Assembly (NCBI GenBank): GCA_033557465.1
Contig: CM066031.1
Coordinates: forward strand, 1,227,577,312-1,227,641,311
DNA: 64,000 nt
DNA from: Ichthyophis bannanicus
Lineage: Eukaryota > Chordata > Amphibia > Gymnophiona > Ichthyophiidae
Reading direction: 5' to 3'
Below the pieces are notes generated by a model. That model was not told the origin of the DNA. It did no database searches and saw only the letters and a list, made by a program, of their open reading frames with translations. How positions within the stretch are numbered: the first letter of the stretch is position 1; each line of letters starts with the position of its first letter. This document shows positions 9,134-19,378 of this stretch, one piece after another. Position numbers and translations under genes: made by a program.

Positions 9134-11966
9134 CACAGGTACACTACCAAAAAACTGCCTCCAGTTTTGCAACTGATTCCTATAGATTTTGGGGTGCTGA
9201 ATCCAGGAAAAATAGCCAAAATGTTCCATCACGTCACGTTTTCTTGCAAAATTAGATTTCTTACCCATATCAGGAATGTTCACATAATTTCTTTTTAGCC
9301 GACTGCAGTTAATTTTCTTGGCCCAAAATAGAGGTTGTAATGGTTAACTAACTAGAAACACTCCCTCATGATATTTTAGAGTGTTTTGTATTCATTTTAT
9401 ACATTAACAGGACAATTGGGAGGCGGGGGGCTAAATCCAGTACTCGCGCTGGCGGATGTTCTTTCCTGTTCGCCTCGCCTCGTTCGCTCGCTCAAACACG
9501 GTGGTTGCGACATGAACGTTCCTGTCAAATTTCAGTTTCTTGCAAGTTCATTATTACCTTTTGTTTGCTCAGTCGTAATCCAGCTTTATTCCGAAGTGGT
9601 TCACTACAGTTGTAGTTTGCAGTGCTGTGTATTTGTGATGGCTCACAGAGCCAGAAGTTGCGTCAACTCTCCGGACAGTTTTTGTTTTATTTGTGGGGAA
9701 TATACCGTGAAAAAGCGGCAGAGGAACATTTCTGCATTTATTAAAAAAGTATATTTCGCCTATTTCGGTTTGAAGTTAAGCGATCAAGACAAACCGTGGG
9801 CTCCTCACAAAGTGTGCAAGACATGTGAGGAAGATCTACGCTTATGGATGAAAGGTAAAAAACAAGCATTTCGTTTCGGAATACCTATGATGTGGCGTGA
9901 ACAAAGAGACCACAGCAGTGAGTGCTATTTTTGCTCTTGCATTGTGAAGGGATACAACTTAAAAAATAAGAACGTAATAAGTTACCCCAACCTTCCCTCA
10001 GCAATTAGGCCTATGCCTCTTAGCAACGAAGTACCTGTGCCTGAACCACCAAAATCTTTGGATCATATTTGTGTGGACGGTTCTGATCATGATGAGACTC
10101 ATCAGATGGCTTTTCCCGATGAGTCCAGTACTTCCGAGTTTGAAACTGAACCAGATCCAAAACCTGAACTTTTCTCTCAAGCTGAATTGAATGATTTAGT
10201 CCGGGATTTAGGACTCCCAAAAGATGCTGCCCAACTGCTAGGTTCTCGGCTTAAACAGAAAAATCTATTGTCACCAGGAACAACTTTTTATTGGTACCGC
10301 AACCGCGAGACACAATTTTTGAAGTATTTCAGCAAAGAGGAAGATTTGGTATTTTGCAACGATATATACGGAGTGATGGAAAAGTTTAAACTCAAGTATG
10401 ATCCTGCTGAATGGCGGCTGTTCATTGATTCGTCAAAAGACAGCATAAAAGGTGTTCTTCTTCATAATGGCAACACATTCGCTTCAGTTCCTATTGCTCA
10501 CTCTGTTATTCTCCAAGAAAAATACGAGAATTTGGCCCTGATTCTTCAGAAGATTCGTTATGATGAGCATAAGTGGATGATTTGTGGAGACTTTAAAATT
10601 CTATCCATGCTATTAGGGCAGCAATCCGGTTTCACCAAATATCCCTGCTTCCTTTGCTTGTGGGATAGCCGGGCCCGCGACCTACACTGGGGGAAAAAAG
10701 ACTGGCCAATTCGGGAGTATTTGAGACCCGGTGAGAAAAATGTTCTTCATGAGAGCTTGGTACCCCGTGATAAAATTCTATTACCACCTCTCCACATTAA
10801 GTTGGGTCTCATTAAGCAATTCATCAAGTCCCTTCCAAAAGATGGTGAGTGCTTTCGGTACCTTTGCTCAAAGTTCCCCGACTTTCTGAAGCAAAGCTAA
10901 AGGAAGGAGTGTTTGTTGGCCCTGATATAAGGAAACTCATTTCAGATGGAGCATTCGCTGAAACGATGTCTGAGAAGGAAAAAGAAGCCTGGGATTCCTT
11001 CAAGGATGTTGTTCTCAAATTCTTGGGGAACAGGCGGGATGAGAACTATAAGGATATTGTTGCCAGGATGCTCAATGCCTTCAAAGAACAAGGCTGTAAC
11101 ATGAGCCTGAAAGTCCATTTCTTGCACTCCCATGTGAACTACTTTCCCGAAAACTTGGGGCGTACAGTGAAGAACAAGGTGAAAGGTTTCACCAGGACAT
11201 CAAGGATGCAGAGAGAAGGTACCAAGGAAGATGGAACACCACTATGATGGCTGATTTCTGCTGGTTGCTGCTGCGGGAAACCCCAGATGAAAAATACGCC
11301 AAGCAGCGCACCAGGAGAAGCATTCGGGGGAAGAAGAAACGGGCCCACCAGGAGATTGATTGACCCAAGAATGACTTTAAAATCTAAACTGTGTTGACAA
11401 ATATCGTGTTTTTACTAAACTTTGAAATAAAAATTTGCTAGTTATTACCACAGTGTTGGATCTCATTTATTAGAATTTTATTTTCACACCATCGGGTGTT
11501 TGTCTTCATGTATTGCAATGGTGCGATTTGCGTTTTCTATTCTTACATAATACCTGTACAACATTTTTTGCACATTTCTTTGCTTTGCTTTGTGTCTAAC
11601 CTCGCTCTTATATGCTCAATGTTTGTGCACATGTATGTGGCTGTTTTAAGTGCAGACAATTTTGCTACCATCACAGTGTGTTTTGTTGACATTACTCTAT
11701 TCTTATGTGCTGCCTTGTTACAATTTTCTTTATTCTTATTTGAATAACTACTAAACAATTAGTATAAAGAATTCATCCAAGAAACTTTTATCTCGATCGC
11801 ACTCAATCTGAAACGTTCACCTCAAACTGCTAACCCAATGTAGCAAAACATCTGTACGTGATGGAGCAAATTGGTTACCAGATTTGGATTCAGCGCACCA
11901 AAAAACGTAAAAATCAATCGAAACATTGGAGGCAGTTTAAAAAAAATTTTTTTTAGTGTACCTGTG
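9134..11966 (+). mobile_element. DDE-type DNA transposon, superfamily not assigned
   Basis: 2,833 bp inserted in the L2 ORF. The termini are inverted repeats: CACAGGTACACTA at 9134-9146 and TAGTGTACCTGTG at 11954-11966 (13/13), with further matches inward (ACTGCCTCCA near 9154 and TGGAGGCAGT near 11928). A 3-bp TTA duplication flanks it (9131-9133 and 11967-11969); removing the element and one TTA restores the LINE frame exactly, so both ends are defined to the base. A TWA duplication is usual for PIF/Harbinger, but the encoded protein is not a recognisable Harbinger transposase. One transposase-like gene is inside. Confidence 0.88.
9638..11363 (+). pseudogene. Putative DDE transposase of the unassigned transposon (two frameshifts)
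   Basis: The start is taken as the ATG at 9638; the open frame extends upstream to 9386 but that part lacks conservation-like features. The N-terminus has paired Cys motifs (CFICG, CKTC, CYFC about residues 10-110), compatible with zinc binding, followed by an acidic linker. Candidate catalytic acids: Asp in 'FIDSSKDS' (about 10422), Asp in 'CGDFKILSML' (about 10580) and Glu in 'GERFHQD' (about 11180). A Cys pair 'CFLCLWD' lies between. Breaks: a 1-nt shift near 10880 (C run) and a 1-nt loss near 11158. The stop is TGA at 11361. I know this protein only as a widespread uncharacterised repeat-encoded family in invertebrates and vertebrates; transposase function is inferred from context. Confidence 0.72.
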
Positions 11967-12135
11967 TTATTGGTATTTTGTTTCGTATGGATCTAATGTT
12001 TATTAAGATGAGCTTTATTTTGGCGTCTATATTGGTGGTTTTGTCAGTTATACCTCTGTATGGATGCTGCTTTATTTGTATGAGTCTTCGTTGGTGTTTG
12101 TTTGAGTCATGGCGTGTATTGTGATTATGGGAGTG
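11967..12135 (-). pseudogene. L2-type LINE ORF2, N-terminal fragment beyond the transposon
   Basis: After excising 9134-11966 and one TTA, the frame from 12135 down to 11967 joins the 9133 frame without a break. It encodes 'LILINIRSIRNKIP', the standard start of the LINE endonuclease fold (ININRS block). The frame is open about 55 codons further upstream, rich in His/Asn/Arg, to a stop near 12148, with no convincing initiator Met, so the start is unresolved. Confidence 0.8.
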
Positions 12136-13060
12136 TGTTGAAGTATGATGGGGTTAATGTTTTGTGAGCTTCTGTAGTGATTATGGATGATGGGGATGTT
12201 TTTGTAGGTGTTTTGATTGGTTTTGTATGTATAGATATGTTGTATTAGGAGTGTTATTAGGAGGAGAGTGATGGGGATGTTTATTTGTTTTGTAGGAGGC
12301 ATTGTGTGTATTTCAGAGGGGGTCTTTTGGTGTAAGGGGATTAGCTGATGAGTATAGGGGGTAGAAGGTTACAATCAACAGTATGGTGTTGTATGAAGGA
12401 TGGGTAGGAGGTTTGATTGTTACTGACACTAGGATATATGTCTGATAGCAGTTCCTGGTGATTTGAGTGACTACTGACAACAGTATAATGAGTATTGATT
12501 TATAAATTTAGTATAACAGTGTATGAAGATGGATTAGTTTTTACTGTCAACAGTATAGTGGTTAGTTATTACTGATAATAGTTTTTGATGAATTGGTTGG
12601 TTACTGACAACAGTAATATGATTGTTCTTTTCAGACAGCAGTTATATAACAGTATAAGCAATTATATTCTGTGAACACAGTTATAGATAAGAGTGTGTAA
12701 TTCTTTTGAAAATAGGATATGTGTGGAGATTACTGACAACAGTAAGATTATGTATGTTTATAGGCACAAGTTAGTTATATCGTTTTTTCATTTGGAGCTG
12801 GTTTACTTGCTTTTCTGTGAGGATGATCTGGTTGATGATGTTTAGCGAGCTCAACCTAAGGGGAGCTCCAGCTGGTTAGTTATTTGGTTCTTGTTTGAGG
12901 TGTCGGTTGATCTCTTCTGCTGAGGTTGGGGTGTTTGCTTGAAGGAGCCGTTCCGTGTATGTCCAATCAATCTTAGACAGCGGTGGGGGACCGAGAGAAC
13001 AGATGGTCTGGCTGCTGTTTGGTGAGACTTTGGAGCGGTGTCTTCTAGGTGTTTAGCTTG
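12136..13060 (-). other. LINE 5' non-coding region with repeated palindrome
   Basis: No long ORF is convincing; a 76-codon minus-strand frame (12072-12302) is Ile/Asn-rich and probably spurious. A palindromic motif TTACTG-ACAA-CAGTA(A) recurs: at 12471-12485 (CTACTGACAACAGTA), 12542-12556 (TTACTGTCAACAGTA), 12570-12584 (degenerate), 12601-12615 (exact) and 12731-12745 (exact). As this lies just upstream of the LINE ORF on the minus strand, it may be part of the promoter/5' UTR. Confidence 0.55.
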
Positions 13061-13099
13061 TGAGGACCCCGCCTAAGAGCCACGCCAAAGGGCCCTCTG

Positions 13100-13145
13100 G
13101 CGAGGCCCTCAGGCGCGGGCCCGCGAGGCCCTCAGGCGCGGGCCC
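13100..13145 (+). repeat. Tandem 23-bp GC-rich duplication
   Basis: Two exact copies of a 23-bp unit beginning GCGAGGCCCTCAGGCG (13100-13122 and 13123-13145), followed by a GC-only stretch running into the first 152-bp monomer. It forms the junction between the LINE 5' region and the array. Confidence 0.85.
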
Positions 13146-13164
13146 GCAAGGCGCGGGCGCGCCT

Positions 13165-15493
13165 GCCGGCGGCACGTTTTTAAAGTGGCCGCTGAGACCT
13201 CCCACAACCCCGATTGGGTTGGAGTGCAGGAGCGGGAAAGCAAAGGCCGCCCTGTGCTCTACCCCGACCGGGGAGCTGCTGATGATGGCTTCCGAGGCTG
13301 AAGAGGGCTTTCTCCTGCCGGCGGCACGTTTTTAAAGTGGCCGCTGAGACCGCCCACAACCCCGATTGGGTTGGAGTGCAGGAGCGGGAAAGCAAAGGCC
13401 GCCCTGTGCTCTACCCCGACCGGGGAGCTGCTGATGATGGCTTCCGAGGCTGAAGAGGGCTTTCTCCTGCCGGTGGCACGTTTTTAAAGTGGCCGCTGAG
13501 ACCTCCCACAACCCCGATTGGGTTGGAGTGCAGGAGCGGGAAAGCAAAGGCCGCCCTGTGCTCTACCCCGACCGGGGAGCTGCTGATGATGGCTTCCGAG
13601 GCTGAAGAGGGCTTTCTCCTGCCGGCGGCACGTTTTTAAAGTGGCCGCTGAGACCTCCCACAACCCCGATTGGGTTGGAGTGCAGGAGCGGGAAAGCAAA
13701 GGCCGCCCTGTGCTCTACCCCGACCGGGGAGCTGCTGATGATGGCTTCCGAGGCTGAAGAGGGATTTCTCCTGCCGGCGGCACGTTTTTAAAGTGGCCGC
13801 TGAGACCTCCCACAACCCCGATTGGGTTGGAGTGCAGGAGCGGGAAAGCAAAGGCCGTCCTGTGCTCTACCCCGACCGGGGAGCTGCTGATGATGGCTTT
13901 CGAGGCTGAAGAGGGCTTTCTCCTGCCGGCGGCACGTTTTTAAAGTGGCCGCTGAGACCTCCCACAACCCCGATTGGGTTGGAGTGCAGGAGCGGGAAAG
14001 CAAAGGCCGCCCTGTGCTCTACCCCGACCGGGGAGCTGCTGATGATGGCTTCTGAGGCTGAAGAGGGCTTTCTCCTGCCGGCGGCACGTTTTTAAAGTGG
14101 CCGCTGAGACCTCCCACAACCCCGATTGGGTTGGAGTGCAGGAGCGGGAAAGCAAAGGCCGCCCTGTGCTCTACCCCGACCGGGGAGCTGCTGATGATGG
14201 CTTCCGAGGCTGAAGAGGGCTTTCTCCTGCCGGCGGCACGTTTTTAAAGTGGCCGCTGAGACCTCCCACAACCCCGATTGGGTTGGAGTGCAGGAGCGGG
14301 AAAGCAAAGGCCGCCCTGTGCTCTACCCCGACCGGGGAGCTGCTGATGATGGCTTCCGAGGCTGAAGAGGGCTTTCTCCTGCCAGCGGCACGTTTTTAAA
14401 GTGGCCGCTGAGACCTCCCACAACCCCGATTGGGTTGGAGTGCAGGAGCGGGAAAGCAAAGGCCGCCCTGTGCTCTACCCCGACCGGGGAGCTGCTGATG
14501 ATGGCTTCCGAGGCTGAAGAGGGCTTTCTCCTGCCGGCGGCACGTTTTTAAAGTGGCCGCTGAGACCTCCCACAACCCCGATTGGGTTGGAGTGCAGGAG
14601 CGGAAAGCAAAGGCCGTCCTGTGCTCTACCCCGACCGGGAGCTGCTGATGATGGCTTTCGAGGCTGAAGAGGGCTTTCTCCTGCCGGCGGCACGTTTTTA
14701 AAGTGGCCGCTGAGACCTCCCACAACCCCGATTGGGTTGGAGTGCAGGAGCGGGAAAGCAAAGGCCGTCCTGTGCTCTACCCCGACCGGGGAGCTGCTGA
14801 TGATGGCTTTCGAGGCTGAAGAGGGCTTTCTCCTGCCGGCGGCACGTTTTTAAAGTGGCCGCTGAGACCTCCCACAACCCCGATTGGGTTGGAGTGCAGG
14901 AGCGGGAAAGCAAAAGCCGCCCTGTGCTCTACCCCGACCGGGGAGCTGCTGATGATGGCTTCCGAGGCTGAAGAGGGCTTTCTCCTGCCGGCGGCACGTT
15001 TTTAAAGTGGCCGCTGAGACCTCCCACAACCCCGATTGGGTTGGAGTGCAGGAGCGGGAAAGCAAAGGCCGCCCTGTGCTCTACCCCGACCGGGGAGCTG
15101 CTGATGATGGCTTCCGAGGCTGAAGAGGGCTTTCTCCTGCCGGCGGCACGTTTTTAAAGTGGCCGCTGAGACCTCCCACAACCCCGATTGGGTTGGAGTG
15201 CAGGAGCGGGAAAGCAAAGGCCGCCCTGTGCTCTACCCCGACCGGGGAGCTGCTGATGATGGCTTCCGAGGCTGAAGAGGGCTTTCTCCTGCCAGCGGCA
15301 CGTTTTTAAAGTGGCCGCTGAGACCTCCCACAACCCCGATTGGGTTGGAGTGCAGGAGCGGGAAAGCAAAGGCCGCCCTGTGCTCTACCCCGACCGGGGA
15401 GCTGCTGATGATGGCTTCCGAGGCTGAAGAGGGCTTTCTCCTGCCGGCGGCACGTTTTTAAAGTGGCCGCTGAGACCTCCCACAACCCCGATT
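13165..15493. repeat. 152-bp GC-rich tandem array, about 15.3 copies
   Basis: Monomers start with GCCGGCGGCACGTTTTTAAA at 13165, 13317, 13469, 13621, 13773, 13925, 14077, 14229, 14381, 14533, 14683, 14835, 14987, 15139, 15291 and 15443. The period is 152 bp except for one copy of 150 bp (14533-14682, two single-base losses). Copies differ by only a few substitutions (for example CCGCCC/CCGTCC, CCGGCGG/CCAGCGG), so the array is young or homogenised. It breaks off mid-monomer at 15493 after ACCCCGATT. Repeated 71-codon frames on the minus strand are a by-product of the period. Confidence 0.95.
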
Positions 15494-15790
15494 CTATGGA
15501 GTAGAGGAGTGGCCTAGTGGTTGGGGCAAGGTACTTCAGGCCAGAAGGTTGGGGGTTCAAATCCCACTAGAGGACAGCAACCTTGGGCCATAAGGACTGG
15601 GGTTTTTAGTCCTACAGGTGCTCCTTGTGGTCTTGGGCAAGCCACTTAACCCTCCATAGCCCATGTTCCCTGTAAAATAGTTATCTCCAAGTTATAATGC
15701 CCTGTTCAATGTAATTTCAGTTTGTTCAATGTAAACCGCACTGATGCGGAATAGCACGGTATATAAGAGAATATAAATAAATAAATACAC
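15494..15790 (+). mobile_element. CORE-type tRNA SINE with L2-like 3' tail
   Basis: A box TGGCCTAGTGG at 15510-15520 (fits TRGYNNARNNG) and B box GTTCAAATC at 15555-15563 give a tRNA-type head. The central part contains CTTGGGCAAGCCACTTAACC (about 15632-15651), the conserved core shared by MIR-like CORE-SINEs. The 3' end GTAAACCGC...GCGG...GTATATAAG...AATAAATAAATAAAT matches, in orientation, the 3' end of the L2 elements in this window, so it was probably mobilised by the L2 enzyme. Confidence 0.85.
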
Positions 15791-16172
15791 TGCAATTTTT
15801 TTTCGCTTTGCCTTTGCGTTGATTCTACACTATGTGCAGAATTTATTAAATTGCATGTGGTGGTATTTGAACTTGTTTGGCGGTATTTAATTTTATCTGG
15901 TTTGCTGGACAGGTGTTTGAGTTTTTTTATGATGATTGTTTGGTGGTATTTGATTATTGGTGCCAGTAAGATGAATTCTTATTTTTACTTTTAGAACTGC
16001 ATGTGTGGTTTTGGCATCTCCAGTCCTTGTATTGCACATCATCCAGAGGTCTTCAGTTCCTGTTGATCTTTAATACTTTGGGACAGGGACAGTTTTGGAC
16101 CAGATTCAGCCAGTGTTTATACTAACTTAGCAGATTTGGCCTTCTTACATCCAGCCACCCCAGTATAACGAA
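15791..16172. other. Probable hAT 5' flank, no gene
   Basis: AT-rich DNA with a recurring GGTGGTATTTGA-like motif (15860-15955). No ORF or RNA signal. It probably belongs to the hAT transposon whose coding part begins at about 16173, but I could not identify that element's left terminus. Confidence 0.4.
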
Positions 16173-17815
16173 GATGAATTTTCCAAAGAAGAGCAAAACC
16201 TACCACTTTCATGATGAATGAGAAATAGACTACTTCTTCATCATGGTGAAAGTGTTTTGTCTAATTTGTAACGCCCCAGTATCCTTACTCAAAAAGGGTA
16301 ATCTGGAATGTCATTATAAGGCTCTGCATAGCAATAAGTTTGATGCTGATTTTCCACCCAAAAGTTAAATTCATAAACTGAAGCTCAAAGAACTTAAATC
16401 AAAATTGGCTACTCAGCAACAGTTGATGGCGAAGCCAAGGTCACATTCGGTCAATGCAACCATAGCATCCTTCAAGGTCAGCAACCTGATTGCAAAGAAA
16501 TGCAGACCTATCACTGCAGGGGAATTTGTAAAAGATTGTTTTCTTGAAGCAGCTGACAATCTTTTTGAAGGATTTAAAAATAAGGAAGAGATCATAGCTG
16601 CTATTCAAGATGTACAATTGTCAAGAAACACCGTCGTGCAGCGAATAGAAAAGATGTGTGGAGACACAACTGAACAATTGTTGGAGGATGTTTCAAATTA
16701 TGTTGCTTTCTCACTCCAACTGAATGCATCTACAGACATAAGAGACAGCCCAGTTACTAGTCTTTATCCGGATGGTTTTTGAAGACTTCAGTGTTAAAGA
16801 AGAACTACTTGGAATGATTTCTTTAAAAGGGAGAACTACCGGTCAGGAAATATTCAGTTCTTTCCATTCTTGTGTGACAAAGTGTAATCTTCCATTGCAT
16901 TGACTTTTTTCCATCACTACTGATGGAGCAAGAGCAATGACAGGTGAGGTTAACGGTTTCATAGCCCTCTGCAGACAGTATGACGACTTCCCAGATTTCC
17001 TTTCTTACCACTGCATCATTCACCAGCAAGTTTTGGCAAGCAAGAGACTCAATACAAAGACTGTCATGGACATCACTTTCAAAATTGTAACTTCCGTTCG
17101 TGGAAGATCACTTCAAAGACGGCTTTTCAATCTTACTCTTGATGAAGGAGCAGCGGAAATCATTTTGCACACAGATGTAAGGTGGCTAAGTAGGCACAAA
17201 TTTCTGCAAAGATTTCGTGATTTGCTGAATGAAATAAGAAGTTTTTTGAAGGAGAGGGGAGATGACCAGGCAGAGTTGGAAGATGAGGAGTGGTTATGTG
17301 ATCTGGCATTTCTCGCTGACTTTATAGGTGAACTAAGTGATATGAACCTTGAACTACAAGGTAAAAACAAATACATTGGCGAGATGATGAGTACAGTTTC
17401 ATCCTACAAGAGCAAATTTGAGCTAATGATGACTGACCTTGCAAACAACACTTTTGATCATTTTCCTAATATGCAGAACCATCTGGGACAATATCCAAAT
17501 TTTGTATTTCAGAACGAGAAGTATGTGACAGAAATCTGTTCTGTTATCCAGGAATTCAAAAATAGATTCTGTGACTTCCAAAAAATTGGAACAGTTGTGG
17601 AGTACTTGTCATACTCATTCAAAGTAACATAGTAACATAGTATATGATGGCAGATAAAGACCAGAAATTATTCATTGAACAAGCCATCTCTTGAAAATTA
17701 CATTTTTCTCAAGACCCGTGCTGAGCAAGAATAGTTTTGGAAGCTAGTGCCTAGAGACAAATTTCCCAACTTGAGAAGATGCAGTGAAGCTGTACACTCC
17801 TGTTTTGGTTCAACT
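16173..17815 (+). pseudogene. hAT transposase (BED finger plus catalytic core), N-terminal two-thirds
   Basis: Begins at an ATG at 16173 ('MNFPKKSKTYHF'). A BED zinc finger follows: Cys pair 'CLICNAP' near 16258 and 'ECHYKALH' near 16308. Next come 'NSxxFVKDCFLEAADNLF'-type helices (16510-16575), 'SRNTVVQRIEKM' (16624) and 'FSLQLNASTDI' (16710), then 'YHCIIHQQVLASKRLN' (17006) and 'LHTDVRWLSRHKFLQRF' (17167). These are hAT insertion-domain landmarks of the group that gave rise to GTF2IRD2/EPM2AIP1-like vertebrate proteins. In-frame stops at 16227 and 16363 and frameshifts near 16785 and 17632 inactivate it. The C-terminus lies at 25750 beyond the Tc1 insertion. Confidence 0.85.
17624..17663 (-). 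mobile_element. Very short CR1 3'-end insertion in the hAT gene
   Basis: AACATAGTAACATAGTATATGATGGCAGATAAAGACC is the reverse complement of the CR1 3' terminus seen at 52090-52131 (GGTCTTTTTCTGTCATCA...CTATGTTTCTATG). It interrupts the hAT frame exactly where conservation stops (near 17623), so it looks like an extremely 5'-truncated CR1 retroinsertion of about 40 bp. Confidence 0.65.
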
Positions 17816-18194
17816 TACAGTGGTGTGCAAAAGTCTGGAATCACTTGTGAGTTTTGTGTTTTTCGTACTTTCTAACTTTTTTTTTTACATTTTGCGTTAG
17901 CCCAGCATATTCATCTTTCTACCACGTTAAAAGGGATACATTTGGCTATTAGAGTTGACTTTTTTGCATTCCTTGCTTCCAATTTAAATACTTTACAGAC
18001 ACTGGGAGATAGCTACTGCGATTTTTGTGGATCCTATGTCAAAACTGGATCGAGATTATCCAATATGCACACGTTATTTCTGACCAATCATGAGGCTGGT
18101 TTCACTAACCAATCACAATGCAGATATCTAGCCAACAGTGCAGCTATAAAAACGCATGGAATTTTTGAATTTCATATGCTTTCTGGATCGACTA

Positions 18195-19213
18195 TGAAGA
18201 TGACTCCGACCCTGACGTTGGAGGAGCGTGTTCGCGTGTCCTTTATGAGCGAGGAAGGATTTCAAGCCATCAGATAGCCAGGAAAGTTGGCTGCAGTCAG
18301 AGCGCTGTAGTTAAGATTGTACAGAAGAAGAAAAAAACGGGTTCAGTGGTGGAAAGCCTCATTCAGGTCATCCACGTGCATCAACATCACGCCAGGAGCG
18401 CGCACTACGACGCATTTTACTAACTAATCGCAAGTTGACCTCTCCTCAGCTACTTTGAGAGTGGTCAGACTAGAGTGAGGTCAGTGTCAGCTCATCAGTT
18501 CATCGCTGGTGCCTGCAGTTTGGTCTCTGGGGCTGCAAAGCACGGAATTAGCCACTGATGACTGGCAAACAAAGGCGCAACCGGATCGTGCAGGTGAGAA
18601 AGCACTCAACCTGGTCGATTGAAATGTGGGAAAAGGTGCTATTCAGCGATGAAAAAGCACCTTCTGCCTATTTGGTAACCAGGCCCACACCTATGTGAGG
18701 AGATTTCCTGGAGAGGAATTCAAGCCTGAGTGTCTTAACCTCACTGTGAAGCATCCTTTGAAGGTCATGGTCTGGGGCTGCATGGCTGCCAGTGGCGTTG
18801 GACATCTTCACATCGTCGATGGAATGGTCAACAGGGCCAAGCACATCACCATACTGCAAAAGTGCATGGTGCCATCAGCACACCAGCTGTTTCCTGGCCA
18901 GTTCCTGTTCCAAAATGACAATGCACCCTGCCATCGCTCCAGACACGTGATCTGCTGGAAGCAGCGGAACAACATCAAGTCAATGGACTGGCCTGCCCAG
19001 TCTCCAGATCTGAATCCAATCGAGAAACTGTGGCACAAGGTGGCCTTGGAAATATCCAAGAGGCATCCAACATCAAAGCGTGAGCTGAATGAGCCACTCA
19101 TTGCAGCTTGGAACCGTGTTGTTACCAATGATCATCTTGTCAGACTGGTTCATTCAATGCCGACAAGGTGCAGTCAGGTGATCAAGAACAAAGGGTGGCC
19201 CATCAAATATTGA
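18195..19213 (+). pseudogene. Tc1-like DD34E transposase pseudogene
   Basis: The N-terminal helix-turn-helix is recognisable ('TLEERVRVSF', then in other frames 'HQIARKVGCSQSAVVKIVQ', 18190-18330). The catalytic domain has first Asp in 'LFSDEK' (18644-18660), then an intact 172-codon frame from 18695 with 'VMVWGCMAASGVG', the second Asp in 'QNDNAPCHRS' (18911-18940), and 'DWPAQSPDLNPIEKLWH', whose Glu lies 34 residues later. It ends with 'STRCSQVIKNKG'-type sequence and a TGA at 19211. Multiple stops and frameshifts in the first half (for example TAG at 18275, TGA at 18696) make it inactive. Confidence 0.88.
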
Positions 19214-19378
19214 GCCATCACTGACACATAAAAATGGCCTTTTTCAAGGCCACATACATTAATTTGAAGGAAACCTGGCGTGTGTCCATAATATTTTAAA
19301 GCATTGTTACAATAATATATCGTTGGCCAACGATGTACATTACGCGATTTTTACAGAAAATCTATCAACAGGACAACT

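Larger units (their letters stand above)
5886..13060 (-). mobile_element. L2-type LINE, nearly full length, split by a DNA transposon
   Basis: The element is read on the minus strand. Its 3' end (5886-5960) is the (ATTT)n tail preceded by a stem-forming GGGGCGGT...ACCGCCCC segment typical of L2-group 3' ends. The 3' UTR holds a GT-rich stretch, then the EN-RT ORF runs from 6486 upward, interrupted at 9133 by the 9134-11966 transposon and resuming at 11967. About 0.9 kb of non-coding 5' sequence follows. The long uninterrupted ORF implies a young copy. Whether the 152-bp array at 13165-15493 belongs to its 5' end is a separate question (see findings). Confidence 0.85.

Noticed and set aside
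9386..9637. 84-codon N-terminal extension of the unassigned transposase
   Set aside because: The Cys-rich conserved part begins at the Met at 9638; the extension has no recognisable features and lies in the terminal non-coding part.
13165..15493. CRISPR-like regular array
   Set aside because: The whole 152-bp unit repeats; there are no variable spacers, and the context is a vertebrate genome.
13180..15560. Series of 71-codon frames at 152-bp spacing on the minus strand
   Set aside because: They recur with the tandem monomer and end at its fixed stop; open frames follow from the repeat period and GC content, not from coding.
15510..15563. tRNA gene
   Set aside because: A and B boxes are good but there is no cloverleaf, and the sequence continues into a CORE segment and LINE tail: a SINE.
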